Notes: generated from the sequence alone by a model not told the origin. Numbered from the stretch's first letter, positions 9,410-18,232 are shown. The stretch: 64,000 bases of DNA from Rahnella inusitata_A (GCF_965118895.1 NZ_CBCPJJ010000002.1:1-64000); one strand, 5' to 3'. A program made the numbers and translations.

Positions 9410-9496
9410 TCAAAATCTCATCAGAAGAAGCAGGGCGATCAGGCCGCAGAGGATCAGAGAGGAAAAGGTGATTTCGAACTGGTAGCGTCGCAGCAT
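9410..9496 (-). CDS. ydgU: YdgU-like small membrane protein (28 aa)
   Basis: A 28-codon frame that opens MLRRYQFEITF and continues with one hydrophobic segment (LILCGLIALLLL) before a short basic end (MRF), so it is predicted to be a single-pass inner-membrane microprotein. A GAGG ribosome site lies about 10 bases upstream of the ATG. It is the next gene after asr on the same strand, and in E. coli the small gene ydgU also sits directly downstream of asr; that synteny plus the RRYxFE start is the main support. The function is unknown. An asr terminator lies between the two genes, so any joint transcription would need read-through. Confidence 0.6.
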   Translation of the reverse strand: MLRRYQFEITFSSLILCGLIALLLLMRF

Positions 9497-9525
9497 CTTG
9501 CGGTACCTCAGGGCAGAAAATGGAT

Positions 9526-9551
9526 AAAAAAACACCCGGCGGACCGGGTGT
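9526..9551 (-). terminator. Terminator after asr
   Basis: On the minus strand ACACCCGG / CCGGGTGT forms an 8-bp stem with a four-base loop, followed by seven T (plus-strand A run 9526-9532). Confidence 0.85.
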
Positions 9552-9611
9552 CAGATTATCAGTCTGGATACCGGGTCAGTGAAGGCACTCACCCGGAAAT
9601 CGTAGGCAGAC

Positions 9612-10154
9612 TTATGCAGCTGGTGTTGCTTTTGCAGCAGGAGCCGCTTTCTTAGCGTGTTTCACGTGTTTTTTAGCAGCCTGGGCTTTCTGAGCAACAG
9701 GAGCCGCTTTCTTAGCGTGTTTCACGTGTTTTTTAGCAGCCTGAGCTTTCTGAGCAACCGGCGCTGCTTTCTTAACGTGTTTTACGTGTTTTTTAGCAGC
9801 CTGGGCTTTCTGAGCAACCGGCGCTGCTTTCTTAACGTGTTTTACGTGTTTTTTAGCAGCCTGGGCTTTCTGAGCAACCGGCGCTGCTTTCTTAACGTGT
9901 TTTACAGGTTTTTTAGCAGCCTGGGCTTTCTGAGCAACCGGTGCGGCTTTCTTAGCGTGTTTTACGTGTTTCTTAGCCGCTTGCGCTTTCTGAGCAACTT
10001 TCTTGTGAGTCTTGTGTTTAGTTACGTGCTTGGCGGCAGGTGCGGCCGTTGTTGCGGTGGCAGCAGGCGCCGGAGTTGCTGTTGTTTCAGCAGCGAAAGC
10101 GACAGAAGACAGGCCCATTGCAGCGGCTACAACCAGAGCTAATACTTTTTTCAT
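9612..10154 (-). CDS. asr: Acid shock protein Asr with expanded tandem repeats
   Basis: Periplasmic acid-shock protein required for growth at moderate acidity in E. coli; the intrinsically disordered basic protein acts as a chaperone-like protectant. The N-terminus MKKVLALVVAAAMGLSSVAFA is a signal peptide almost identical to that of E. coli Asr. The mature part is built almost wholly of a 20-residue unit of the form KKHVKHAKKAAPVAQKAQAA, about six copies, giving 180 residues against about 100 in E. coli. The corresponding DNA unit is exactly 60 bp. The start has a GAGGAATT ribosome site. In E. coli, RstAB and PhoB control asr. Confidence 0.93.
   Translation of the reverse strand: MKKVLALVVAAAMGLSSVAFAAETTATPAPAATATTAAPAAKHVTKHKTHKKVAQKAQAAKKHVKHAKKAAPVAQKAQAAKKPVKHVKKAAPVAQKAQAAKKHVKHVKKAAPVAQKAQAAKKHVKHVKKAAPVAQKAQAAKKHVKHAKKAAPVAQKAQAAKKHVKHAKKAAPAAKATPAA
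9644..10000. repeat. 60-bp tandem repeats inside asr
   Basis: About six head-to-tail copies with a period of exactly 60 bases; the copies at 9661, 9721, 9781, 9841 and 9901 differ by only a few bases, and the one from 9961 is more diverged. Each encodes one 20-residue lysine/alanine/histidine unit of Asr. Near-identity of the central copies indicates recent unequal exchange or slippage. Confidence 0.95.
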
Positions 10155-10342
10155 CGTTAATTCCTCAAGGATTTTTAGTTTATGTGTCTACCCCACTGCG
10201 GGGCCGATGAAAGGATAATAGGCGCGTCGAACTCGATTGTCCGTGAGTGATTGGTTTCGGCGTGTAACGGTATGTATAAACTCTAAAAACATTACTTTTC
10301 AGTTATTTGAAATGGATCTCGAACGCAATTAGGTTCTTTATG

Positions 10343-10356
10343 TAATGTTAGTTACA
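10343..10356. promoter_or_regulatory. Possible RstA-like box upstream of asr
   Basis: TAATGTTAGTTACA partly fits the RstA box (TACATNTNGTTACA): the GTTACA half is exact, the first half has three mismatches. It lies about 190 bases upstream of the asr start. Weak evidence. Confidence 0.25.
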
Positions 10357-10399
10357 ACATACTTTGGTTTTTAGGGAGATTAACAGAGGGATGTGAGCA

Positions 10400-10996
10400 T
10401 TACCACGTCCAGACGTTGCCCGGCGTAATCACTTCCGGCAATGGCACATCCCAGTGCTCAACCGGCAACTCCTCTACTTTCTGGCAATCATGGGCTAAAC
10501 CAATCGGATAAGGCCCGCCGTTCTGCCAGTGCTCCAGCGTACGGTCATAAAAACCGCCGCCCATGCCCAGGCGCTGGCCGTGGTTATCGAACGCCACCAG
10601 CGGTGTCAGGATAATATCCAGCTGTGCGAGGGGAAGAACCTGTGTAACGTCCAGCCGTGGTTCGAGAATTTTAAGACGATTACGTACAAGCGGTGTTTGC
10701 GGCGTGTAGTGCAGAAACAGCAGATGATGAGATGAAAACGGATGCAACACCGGCAGGCACAGCTGTTTGCCCTCTTGCCATAAACGCTGAATCAGCGGTG
10801 CGGTGTCCAGTTCTCCGTCAAAAGATAGAAATACGGAAACAGTCGTCGCAGAGCGGATTTTAGGATGTGACGCAACGCGTTCTGCGACCTGAAGGGCAAA
10901 ATGAGTTTGCTGTTCAGGAGTCAGATTTTTTCTGCGTTGGCGTATTTCGGTGCGAAGTTGTTGTCTGGCTGAAGCGAACTGAGGTGTGTGCAACAT
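10400..10996 (-). CDS. fau: 5-formyltetrahydrofolate cyclo-ligase
   Basis: Converts 5-formyl-THF to 5,10-methenyl-THF with ATP (YgfA/Fau). I start at ATG 10996 (MLHTPQFASARQQLRTEI), giving 198 residues. The frame is open further upstream through the 6S RNA gene, but that extension is RNA sequence and should not be translated. Family motifs seen are VFLSFDGELDT (residues 62-72 or so), the ATP-site loop GMGGGFYDRTL and, near the C-terminus, LAHDCQ. The gene lies directly behind ssrS and zapA; in E. coli ssrS and ygfA form one transcript in which 6S RNA is processed from the leader, and the layout here is the same. Confidence 0.95.
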   Translation of the reverse strand: MLHTPQFASARQQLRTEIRQRRKNLTPEQQTHFALQVAERVASHPKIRSATTVSVFLSFDGELDTAPLIQRLWQEGKQLCLPVLHPFSSHHLLFLHYTPQTPLVRNRLKILEPRLDVTQVLPLAQLDIILTPLVAFDNHGQRLGMGGGFYDRTLEHWQNGGPYPIGLAHDCQKVEELPVEHWDVPLPEVITPGNVWTW

Positions 10997-11027
10997 AGAT
11001 ACATGAACCAGAAAGGAATGTACCGAA

Positions 11028-11219
11028 AAGAAAGGGGAATCTCCGAGATGCCGTCGCAGGCTGTAACCCTTGAACCCATGGTTCAAGGTGAACGTGCTGT
11101 CGCAATCTTTAGGCTTCTCGGACGGACCGAGCATGCGCACCGATTGCGGATCATCACATTCTGTTGGTACTAATTATCGGCTCAGGGGACGGGCCCGCTG
11201 GCGAACATCTCAGAGAAAT
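11028..11219 (-). ncRNA. ssrS: 6S RNA
   Basis: Small RNA that binds sigma-70 RNA polymerase and mimics an open promoter, lowering transcription in stationary phase. Read on the minus strand, the 5' end ATTTCTCTGAGATGTTCGC and the 3' region ending in CATCTCGGAGATTCCCC pair to form the closing stem, as in E. coli 6S RNA. The conserved GGTCCGTCCGAGAAGCCT segment is at about 11112-11130. It lies between zapA and fau, the conserved location. Ends are set by comparison with the remembered E. coli RNA and may be off by a few bases. Confidence 0.93.
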
Positions 11220-11266
11220 TTTTTACCGTTTCTGACTGCCTGTGACCAGCAAATCAGCAACGTGTG

Positions 11267-11596
11267 TTATTCGAAAGGCGCCCCTTCACGTTCAGAGATC
11301 CGGCCTTGTTCGAGCAGTGCCTGCTCGATGGTTTGTTGCAGCATCCGGATACGTTGTTCCATATTGGATGCGTAATCGCGAGTTTTCAACCTTTCCTGAG
11401 CAAGTTCGTGACATACGTTCAATGCCGCGATGAAAACCAGTTGCTCTGTATTGGTGACTCTAGTGCGAACTTTCAGATCTTGCAACCGCTGATTAAGATC
11501 TTCAGCTGCCAGATTCAGTGCTTCCTGTTGTTCTGGCGGACAATTCACCCGTAAAGAGCGACCAAAAATTTGAATATCTACTGGTTGTGCAGACAT
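11267..11596 (-). CDS. zapA: Cell division protein ZapA
   Basis: Cytoplasmic protein that binds FtsZ and bundles its filaments at the division site. The 109-residue product begins MSAQPVDIQIFGRSLRVNCP, with the N-terminal globular domain followed by a long C-terminal helix (NVCHELAQERLKTRDYASNMEQRI) that forms the dimer coiled coil. It is on the same strand as, and upstream of, ssrS and fau, and divergent from ygfB. Confidence 0.96.
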   Translation of the reverse strand: MSAQPVDIQIFGRSLRVNCPPEQQEALNLAAEDLNQRLQDLKVRTRVTNTEQLVFIAALNVCHELAQERLKTRDYASNMEQRIRMLQQTIEQALLEQGRISEREGAPFE

Positions 11597-11848
11597 GCCA
11601 CCTTCCTGCTAATTTATTCGTCCGCCCCAACGTGACCACTACGACCTGGCGCAGGATGTTGGAAGCGGGCGCCACTATAACTATCTCAATACCAGGTTAC
11701 AACCCCGTGGCTGACTGACTGCTGCCCGATTGTTCAGAGCGAGTTATTCAACCCTCAGTGTGCCTGAGACAGGCTGCTAATCTGGTACTACGACAGACCT
11801 TGGTGGTAGCATAACACGAACTTATCCAGCCAACGATGGCGAATGCGC

Positions 11849-12421
11849 ATGTCTATTGAGAATACTTACCCAACTTACGATTCGTTGGATCAAAACCTGA
11901 AACAACAATCGGTTGCTTTGACCGCAGCAGAAATGCACGGGTTGATCAGTGGTTTACTGTGCGGTGGCAACCGCGACGGTAGCTGGTTAACGCTGGTGCA
12001 TGATCTGACTAATGAAGGCATGGCCTTCCCGCACACGCTGGCCGATTTGCTACAGCAACTGCGTAAAGTGACATCAGATACTCTGGAAGATGACAGTTTC
12101 GAATTCAAAATCATGATGCCTGATGATGATAAAAGCATTTTCGAGCGCGCCGACGCGCTGGCGGGCTGGGTCAACCATTTCCTGCTGGGTCTCGGCATGA
12201 TGCAGCCCAAACTCGCTAAAGTGAAAGGCGAAGTCGGCGAAGCCATCGACGATTTGCGTAGCATCGCGCAATTAGGCTACGACGAAGATGAAGATCAGGA
12301 ACAATTGGCGCAGTCTTTAGAAGAAGTGGTGGAGTACGTCCGCGTGGCAGCCATCCTGTGCTTTGGTGAATTTGGCCATAGCCTGCCAACCGCCCCGGAA
12401 AATCCGCGTACATTGCATTAA
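11849..12421 (+). CDS. ygfB: YgfB family protein (UPF0149)
   Basis: Conserved proteobacterial protein of the YecA/YgfB family. Its molecular role is not established in enterobacteria; in Pseudomonas a homologue affects beta-lactam resistance through AmpD-type regulation. The start at ATG 11849 (MSIENTYPTYDSL) is preferred over the in-frame ATG six bases upstream because E. coli YgfB also starts MSI. Visible family landmarks are AEMHGLISGLLCGGN, DALAGWVNHFLLGLG and AIDDLRSIAQLGYDEDEDQE. It is the first gene of ygfB-pepP-ubiH-ubiI, divergent from zapA. Confidence 0.93.
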   Translation: MSIENTYPTYDSLDQNLKQQSVALTAAEMHGLISGLLCGGNRDGSWLTLVHDLTNEGMAFPHTLADLLQQLRKVTSDTLEDDSFEFKIMMPDDDKSIFERADALAGWVNHFLLGLGMMQPKLAKVKGEVGEAIDDLRSIAQLGYDEDEDQEQLAQSLEEVVEYVRVAAILCFGEFGHSLPTAPENPRTLH

Positions 12422-12496
12422 GTTTTTCATGAATTGTTCTTAGCAAGTATTGTTCTTAACACAATAAATTAAAACGATTTCAGGAGAGCAGGTGAG

Positions 12497-13813
12497 ATGA
12501 CTCAGCAAGAATTTGAGAATCGTCGTCAGGCACTTTTAGCCAAGATGGCACCAGGCAGCGCCGCCGTGATTTTTGCAGCACCCGAAGCGCCGCGCAGCGC
12601 TGACAGTGAATACCCGTATCGTCAGAATAGCGATTTCTGGTATTTCACCGGTTTCAACGAACCGGAAGCCGTGCTGATTCTGGTGAAAAGTGACGAGAAC
12701 CACAACCACAGCGTGCTGTTCAACCGCGTGCGCGATCTCACTGCTGAAATCTGGTTTGGCCGTCGTCTCGGCCAGGATGCGGCACCGGCGAAGCTCGGCG
12801 TTACCAAAGCGCTGCCGTTCAGCGACATCAACCAGCAACTGCATCTGCTGCTTAACGGCCTGGACGTGGTGTACCACGCTCAGGGCGAATACGCCTACGC
12901 CGATGAAATCGTTAATCGTGCGATGGACAAACTGCGCAAAGGTTTTCGCCAGAACTTCTCCGCTCCGGCCACGGTGACTGACTGGCGTCCGTGGGTTCAC
13001 GATCTGCGCCTGTTCAAGTCCGCCGAAGAAATCAGCATTATGCGTCGCGCCGGACAAATCACCGCGCTGGCCCACACCCGTGCGATGGAAAAATGCCGTC
13101 CTGGGATGTTCGAATATCACCTTGAAGGTGAAATTCATCACGAATTTACCCGTCACGGTGCACGTTATCCTTCCTACAACACTATTGTCGGCGGTGGTGA
13201 AAATGCCTGTATTTTGCATTACACCGAAAACGAGTGTGAGCTGCGCGACGGTGATTTGGTGTTGATCGACGCCGGTTGTGAATACAAAGGCTACGCCGGT
13301 GACATTACCCGTACCTTCCCGGTGAACGGCAAATTCAGTAAAGCACAGCGCGAAATCTATGACATCGTGCTGGCGTCAGAATACAAAGCACTGGAAGTGC
13401 TTAAACCGGGCAGCAGCATTCAGGCCGCCACCGAAGCGGCTGTCCGCGTGATGATCGAAGGTCTGGTTAAATTGGGCGTGATGAAAGGCGACGTTGAGAC
13501 ACTCTATGCCGAGCAGGCGCACCGCCAGTTCTTCATGCACGGCCTGTCCCACTGGCTGGGGCTGGATGTGCATGACGTCGGCCATTATGGTTCGGTTGAC
13601 CGTAGCCGTACGCTGGAACCTGGGATGGTACTGACCGTCGAACCCGGTTTGTACATTGCACCGGATGCTGATGTACCCGAGGCCTATCGCGGCATCGGTA
13701 TTCGTATCGAAGACGACATCCTGATCACCGCCACCGGTATTGAAATTCTGACCGGCGACGTAGTGAAAGAAGCTGACGATATTGAAGCCTTGATGGCGGC
13801 GGCACGTAAATAA
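12497..13813 (+). CDS. pepP: Xaa-Pro aminopeptidase PepP
   Basis: Manganese-dependent cytoplasmic aminopeptidase that removes an N-terminal residue before proline. It has 438 residues and a pita-bread fold in the C-terminal half. Metal ligands are recognisable in IDAGCEYKGYAGDITRTF (two aspartates), HGLSHWLGLDVHD (histidine), VEPGLYIAP and IRIEDD (glutamates). A GGAGAG ribosome site precedes the ATG. It shares an operon with ygfB upstream and ubiH 18 bases downstream. Confidence 0.96.
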   Translation: MTQQEFENRRQALLAKMAPGSAAVIFAAPEAPRSADSEYPYRQNSDFWYFTGFNEPEAVLILVKSDENHNHSVLFNRVRDLTAEIWFGRRLGQDAAPAKLGVTKALPFSDINQQLHLLLNGLDVVYHAQGEYAYADEIVNRAMDKLRKGFRQNFSAPATVTDWRPWVHDLRLFKSAEEISIMRRAGQITALAHTRAMEKCRPGMFEYHLEGEIHHEFTRHGARYPSYNTIVGGGENACILHYTENECELRDGDLVLIDAGCEYKGYAGDITRTFPVNGKFSKAQREIYDIVLASEYKALEVLKPGSSIQAATEAAVRVMIEGLVKLGVMKGDVETLYAEQAHRQFFMHGLSHWLGLDVHDVGHYGSVDRSRTLEPGMVLTVEPGLYIAPDADVPEAYRGIGIRIEDDILITATGIEILTGDVVKEADDIEALMAAARK

Positions 13814-13831
13814 TATGAGCAACGTTTGTCT

Positions 13832-15010
13832 ATGAGCATAGTGATTGTTGGCGGCGGAATGACCGGTGCCACACTGGCGCTGGCGATTTCCGCGCTGACG
13901 CAAGGGCGTCTGGCAGTGCATCTGGTGGAAGCCACTGCGCCGGAAAATCACGGGCATCCGGGGTTTGATGCCCGTTCGATAGCGCTGGCGCAGGGGACTT
14001 GTCAGCAGCTTGCTCGCGTAGGCATCTGGCCGGCACTGGCAAAAATCGCCACGCCGATCCGTGATATCCACGTCAGCGATCGTGGCCATGCGGCCTTTGT
14101 GCATCTCAATGCCGCGCATTACGGCGTTGAAGCATTAGGGCAGGTGGTTGAGCTGCATGAAGTCGGCAAACGTCTGTTTGCACTCCTGAAGGCGGCTCCG
14201 GGTGTCACGTTGCATTGCCCGGCTAAAGTCGTTGATATCGCAAGGACTGCAGATTCTGCCAGCGTCACGCTGGATAGCGGTGAATCACTGACCGCACAGC
14301 TGCTGGTCGCCGCCGACGGTTCCCACTCTTCGCTGGCGAAGGCCTGTAATATTGGCTGGCAGCGTGAAGACTACGGTCAGATTGCGGTCATCACCAATGT
14401 CGCAACGTCTGAACCGCATCGTGGCCGCGCATTCGAACGCTTTACACAACACGGTCCGCTGGCCTTATTACCGATGTCCGACGGGCGCAGCTCGCTGGTG
14501 TGGTGCCATCCACGTGAGGCCAAAGCTGAAATCGATGGCTGGAGCGAAGCGCAATTTCTCAGTGAACTGCAAAAAGCCTTTGGCTGGCGTCTGGGCACGA
14601 TGAAACAGGCTGGCAAGCGCTTTAGCTATCCGCTGCAATTACAGAAAGCCAACAGTCATATCAGCCACCGTCTGGCGCTGGTTGGCAATGCCGCCCAGAC
14701 GCTGCATCCGATCGCCGGACAGGGCTTTAATCTTGGTTTGCGTGACGTGATGACGCTGGCGGAAACGCTGGCAAATGCTTGCGCGCACGGAACCGACGTC
14801 GGCAGTTATTGCGTGCTGAGTGAATACCAGCAGCGCCGTCAGCCCGATCAGCAGGCTACCGTCGGCGTGACCGATGGTCTGATCCACTTATTCGCTAATC
14901 GCTGGCTGCCATTAATGGTCGGACGCAATCTGGGTTTAATGGCGATGGAAGGTATTACGCCGCTGCGCGATGCTTTTACACGCAGGACTTTAGGCTGGGT
15001 TGACCGTTGA
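13832..15010 (+). CDS. ubiH: 2-octaprenyl-6-methoxyphenyl hydroxylase UbiH
   Basis: FAD monooxygenase that hydroxylates the ubiquinone ring at C1. The start at ATG 13832 (MSIVIVGGGMTGATLALAIS) puts the Rossmann GxGxxG motif at the very N-terminus, as in the family; the product is 392 residues. The second FAD motif is GNAAQTLHPIAGQGFNLGLRD at about residue 285. It shares fold and origin with ubiI, 25 bases downstream, and both act in the aerobic ubiquinone pathway. Confidence 0.95.
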   Translation: MSIVIVGGGMTGATLALAISALTQGRLAVHLVEATAPENHGHPGFDARSIALAQGTCQQLARVGIWPALAKIATPIRDIHVSDRGHAAFVHLNAAHYGVEALGQVVELHEVGKRLFALLKAAPGVTLHCPAKVVDIARTADSASVTLDSGESLTAQLLVAADGSHSSLAKACNIGWQREDYGQIAVITNVATSEPHRGRAFERFTQHGPLALLPMSDGRSSLVWCHPREAKAEIDGWSEAQFLSELQKAFGWRLGTMKQAGKRFSYPLQLQKANSHISHRLALVGNAAQTLHPIAGQGFNLGLRDVMTLAETLANACAHGTDVGSYCVLSEYQQRRQPDQQATVGVTDGLIHLFANRWLPLMVGRNLGLMAMEGITPLRDAFTRRTLGWVDR

Positions 15011-15035
15011 GCCTTTGATCCTTACAGGAAAAATT

Positions 15036-16262
15036 ATGCAATCTTTTGATGTGGTTATCGCCGGGGGCGGGATGGTTGGTCTGGCGCTGGCGTGCGGATT
15101 ACAGGGCAGCGGATTGCGCGTTGCGGTGCTTGAAAGCCAACAGCCGGATCTCGATTCTCCTTTGCCGGAACAACCGGGACTGCGTGTTTCAGCCATCAAT
15201 GCCGCCAGTGAGCGTTTACTGAAATATATCGGTGTCTGGGACAATATCACCGCGCAGCGCGCCAATGCCTATCAGGGGATGGAAGTTTGGGATCGCGATA
15301 GCTTCGGCAAAATCGCATTCCGTGGTGAAGAATACGGATTCAGCCATCTCGGTCACATCATCGAGAATCAGGTGATCCACCGCGCGTTATGGCAACAGGC
15401 GGAGAAATCCTCTGATATCACCCTGCTGGCACCCGCTACGCTGAAAAACGTCGCGTGGGGCGAAAACGACGCCTTTATCACGCTTAGTGACGAACGCCAG
15501 ATGAGCGCGCGCTTAGTCGTTGGCGCAGACGGCGCACAGTCGTGGCTTCGTCAGCACGCCGATATCCCGCTGACATTCTGGGATTACCGCCATCATGCAC
15601 TGGTGGCGACCATTCGCACCGAAGAGCCGCACCAGTCTGTTGCACGCCAGGTCTTTCACGGCGATGGCATTCTGGCCTTTCTGCCGCTGGCCGATGCGCA
15701 TTTATCTTCGATCGTCTGGTCCGTTTCGCCGGATGAAGCACAGCGACTGCGCGGACTGGCACCGGAAGAATTCAACAAAATTCTCGCCAGCACTTTCGAT
15801 CTGCGTCTGGGCATCTGTAGCGTGGAAAGCGAACGTCAGACCTTCCCGCTGACTGGTCGTTATGCCCGCAGCTTTGCCGGACAGCGTCTGGCGCTGGTGG
15901 GGGATGCGGCGCACACCGTGCATCCGCTGGCCGGGCAGGGCGTCAACTTAGGCTTTATGGATGCGGCCGAGCTGGCATCTGAGATCAGACGGCTGCAAAA
16001 AGAAGGCAAAGACTTCGGACAGCACATGTATCTGCGCCGCTACGAGCGCCGACGCAAGCATAGTGCAGCACTGATGCTGGCCGGAATGCAGGGATTTCGC
16101 GAACTGTTTGCCGGTGACAATCCGGCGAAGAAACTCCTTCGCGACATCGGCCTGACGCTGGCTGATTCTCTGCCGGGCGTAAAACCTAAATTAGTGCGTC
16201 AGGCTATGGGGCTGAACGATTTACCCGAATGGTTGCATGACGATCCGCTTCGATTGAAATAA
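15036..16262 (+). CDS. ubiI: 2-octaprenylphenol hydroxylase UbiI (VisC)
   Basis: FAD monooxygenase that introduces the C5 hydroxyl of ubiquinone. The start is ATG 15036 (MQSFDVVIAGGGMVGLALAC), preceded by ACAGGAAAA; the product is 408 residues. GxGxxG is at residues 10-15, and GDAAHTVHPLAGQGVNLGFMD is the second FAD-contact motif. It is the last gene of the ygfB-pepP-ubiH-ubiI operon; the long hairpin at 16305-16344 probably ends the transcript. Confidence 0.95.
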   Translation: MQSFDVVIAGGGMVGLALACGLQGSGLRVAVLESQQPDLDSPLPEQPGLRVSAINAASERLLKYIGVWDNITAQRANAYQGMEVWDRDSFGKIAFRGEEYGFSHLGHIIENQVIHRALWQQAEKSSDITLLAPATLKNVAWGENDAFITLSDERQMSARLVVGADGAQSWLRQHADIPLTFWDYRHHALVATIRTEEPHQSVARQVFHGDGILAFLPLADAHLSSIVWSVSPDEAQRLRGLAPEEFNKILASTFDLRLGICSVESERQTFPLTGRYARSFAGQRLALVGDAAHTVHPLAGQGVNLGFMDAAELASEIRRLQKEGKDFGQHMYLRRYERRRKHSAALMLAGMQGFRELFAGDNPAKKLLRDIGLTLADSLPGVKPKLVRQAMGLNDLPEWLHDDPLRLK

Positions 16263-16585
16263 TCTAATTTCAGCTCAGTTTTTCCATTACATTTTCTAAT
16301 CCGGGGCCGGATTTCTCATTCTGCAAATGGTGAGAAATCCGGCCTTGTCGTTATATAACGTCGATATTTTTGCTGTTTATTTGTAGATTTTGCGCCACAA
16401 ACCCCATTTTCCCAGTCAAAAACTCTGCACAATGCCCCTGCTAATTAACTGACATTCCCTTTGCTCTGCATATTTTATCTTATGGTTAGCAGGGGGATTC
16501 GGTGGTAAGTTCAGGTAAAGGGTATCGTTTGCGCTCCCTGCGAATTTCGACTTTTTCAGGCAGCCTTTTCGTCATGAGGAATAAG
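16263..16585 (+). promoter_or_regulatory. ubiI-gcvT intergenic region
   Basis: 323 bases without a gene. The first third holds the ubiI terminator; the rest should contain the gcvTHP promoter, which in E. coli is controlled by GcvA, Lrp and PurR. I could not define those sites by eye and see no glycine riboswitch. Confidence 0.4.
16305..16344 (+). terminator. Probable terminator after ubiI
   Basis: A 14-bp perfect stem (GGCCGGATTTCTCA / TGAGAAATCCGGCC) with a 12-base loop, followed by TTGTCGTTAT. The stem is very strong but the T tract is poor. Confidence 0.6.
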
Positions 16586-17683
16586 ATGGTTAAGCAGACT
16601 CAGCTTTTTGAACAACACGTCGCGTGCGGTGCGCGTATGGTCGATTTCCACGGCTGGATGATGCCTTTGCATTATGGCTCCCAGCTGGATGAACACCACG
16701 TTGTGCGCCAGGATGCCGGCATGTTCGACGTCTCCCACATGACCATTGTTGATCTCCGCGGTGCCCGTACCCGTGAATTCCTCCGTTACCTGCTGGCGAA
16801 CGATGTCGCCAAACTCACCGTTCCTGGCAAAGCGCTGTACACCGGCATGCTTAACGCGTCGGGTGGCGTGATTGATGACCTGATTGTTTATTTCCTTACC
16901 GAAGATTATTTCCGCCTGGTGGTGAACTCCGCGACCCGCGAGAAAGATCTGGCATGGATTTCGCAGCATGCAGAACCGTACGGCGTCGAACTGACCGTGC
17001 GTGATGATTTAGCGCTGGTGGCCGTTCAGGGGCCGCAGGCGAAAGAAAAAGCCGAAACCTTATTCACCGCTGAACAAAAACAAGCTGTCGCGGGCATGAA
17101 GCCGTTCTTCGGCGTACAGGCGGGCGATCTGTTTATCGCGACCACCGGCTATACCGGTGAAGCGGGCTATGAAATCGCACTGCCGCAGGAACAGGTCGCA
17201 GATTTCTGGCAGAAATTGTTGGCGGCGGGCGTGCAGCCTGCGGGGCTTGGCGCGCGTGACACGCTGCGTCTGGAAGCGGGTATGAACCTTTACGGCCAGG
17301 AAATGGATGAAGGCGTTTCACCGCTGGCGGCCAACATGGGCTGGACCATCGCCTGGGCACCGGAAGACCGCAATTTTATTGGCCGTGAAGCGCTGGAAAG
17401 GCAGCGCGAGCAGGGCACCGAACAGCTGGTCGGTCTGGTAATGACCGAAAAGGGCGTATTGCGTAACGAACTGCCGGTGCATTTCACCGACGCCGCAGGC
17501 AACACCCAACAAGGCGTGATCACCAGCGGTTCATTCTCCCCGACGCTGGGCTATAGCATCGCGCTGGCGCGCGTTCCGGCAGGCATCGGCGAGCAGGCGA
17601 TTGTGCAAATTCGTAACCGTGAGATGCCGGTAAAAGTCACCAAACCGGGCTTTGTCCGCAACGGTAAACCGCTGGCGCAATAA
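16586..17683 (+). CDS. gcvT: Glycine cleavage system T protein (aminomethyltransferase)
   Basis: Transfers the methylene group from aminomethyl-lipoyl-GcvH to tetrahydrofolate and releases ammonia. I start at ATG 16586 (MVKQTQLFEQHVACGARMVDF) with GAGGA upstream, giving 365 residues against 364 in E. coli; an open frame runs further upstream but lacks family similarity. Motifs seen are HGWMMPLHYGSQ near the N-terminus, the folate-site YTGEAGYEI, and LGARDTLRLEAGMNLYG. First gene of gcvTHP. Confidence 0.96.
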   Translation: MVKQTQLFEQHVACGARMVDFHGWMMPLHYGSQLDEHHVVRQDAGMFDVSHMTIVDLRGARTREFLRYLLANDVAKLTVPGKALYTGMLNASGGVIDDLIVYFLTEDYFRLVVNSATREKDLAWISQHAEPYGVELTVRDDLALVAVQGPQAKEKAETLFTAEQKQAVAGMKPFFGVQAGDLFIATTGYTGEAGYEIALPQEQVADFWQKLLAAGVQPAGLGARDTLRLEAGMNLYGQEMDEGVSPLAANMGWTIAWAPEDRNFIGREALERQREQGTEQLVGLVMTEKGVLRNELPVHFTDAAGNTQQGVITSGSFSPTLGYSIALARVPAGIGEQAIVQIRNREMPVKVTKPGFVRNGKPLAQ

Positions 17684-17737
17684 CCCATCCGATTGAGTTG
17701 AACACAAAAATTTAAAAACATTTTCAGGAGATTATTG

Positions 17738-18124
17738 ATGAGCAATGTTCCCGCAGAGTTGAAATATGCCTCTTCCCACGAATGGGTGCGTTCAGAAGGC
17801 AACGGCGTTTACACCGTGGGCATCACCGAACACGCACAGGAATTACTGGGCGACATGGTGTTTGTTGATCTGCCAGAAGTCGGCCGTGAAGTGGCCGCTG
17901 GCGAAGACTGCGCCGTGGCAGAATCCGTGAAAGCGGCTTCCGATATTTACTCCCCGATCAGTGGCGAAATCATCGCGGTGAACGGCGAGCTGGAAGGCTC
18001 CCCTGAGCTGGTGAACAGCGAGCCATACGGTGCCGGTTTCCTGTTCCAGATTAAAGCGTCAGACGAAGCCGAACTGGCTAACCTGCTTGATGCAGCAGCC
18101 TATGGTTCCTCGATCGACGAATAA
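17738..18124 (+). CDS. gcvH: Glycine cleavage system H protein
   Basis: Lipoyl carrier that shuttles the aminomethyl group between GcvP, GcvT and the lipoamide dehydrogenase. It has 128 residues from ATG 17738 with a TCAGGAG ribosome site. The lipoylated lysine is in AESVKAASD at about residue 65. It lies 54 bases after gcvT and 108 bases before gcvP. Confidence 0.97.
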   Translation: MSNVPAELKYASSHEWVRSEGNGVYTVGITEHAQELLGDMVFVDLPEVGREVAAGEDCAVAESVKAASDIYSPISGEIIAVNGELEGSPELVNSEPYGAGFLFQIKASDEAELANLLDAAAYGSSIDE

Positions 18125-18232
18125 GTAAGACTGCACGATCGCCTCGCAACCCGTTTGCGGGGCGCATTCAACACCCGTAGCTTTTGTCAGTATCCCAAGA
18201 CACCTCCAGCAGATTTCAGGAATGCGTAGCAA

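Noticed and set aside
9644..10000. Regular repeats that could be taken for a CRISPR array
   Set aside because: The 60-bp units are contiguous with no spacers and lie in frame inside asr.
12536..13219. 227-codon minus-strand frame inside pepP
   Set aside because: Antisense shadow; no family features and no ribosome site.
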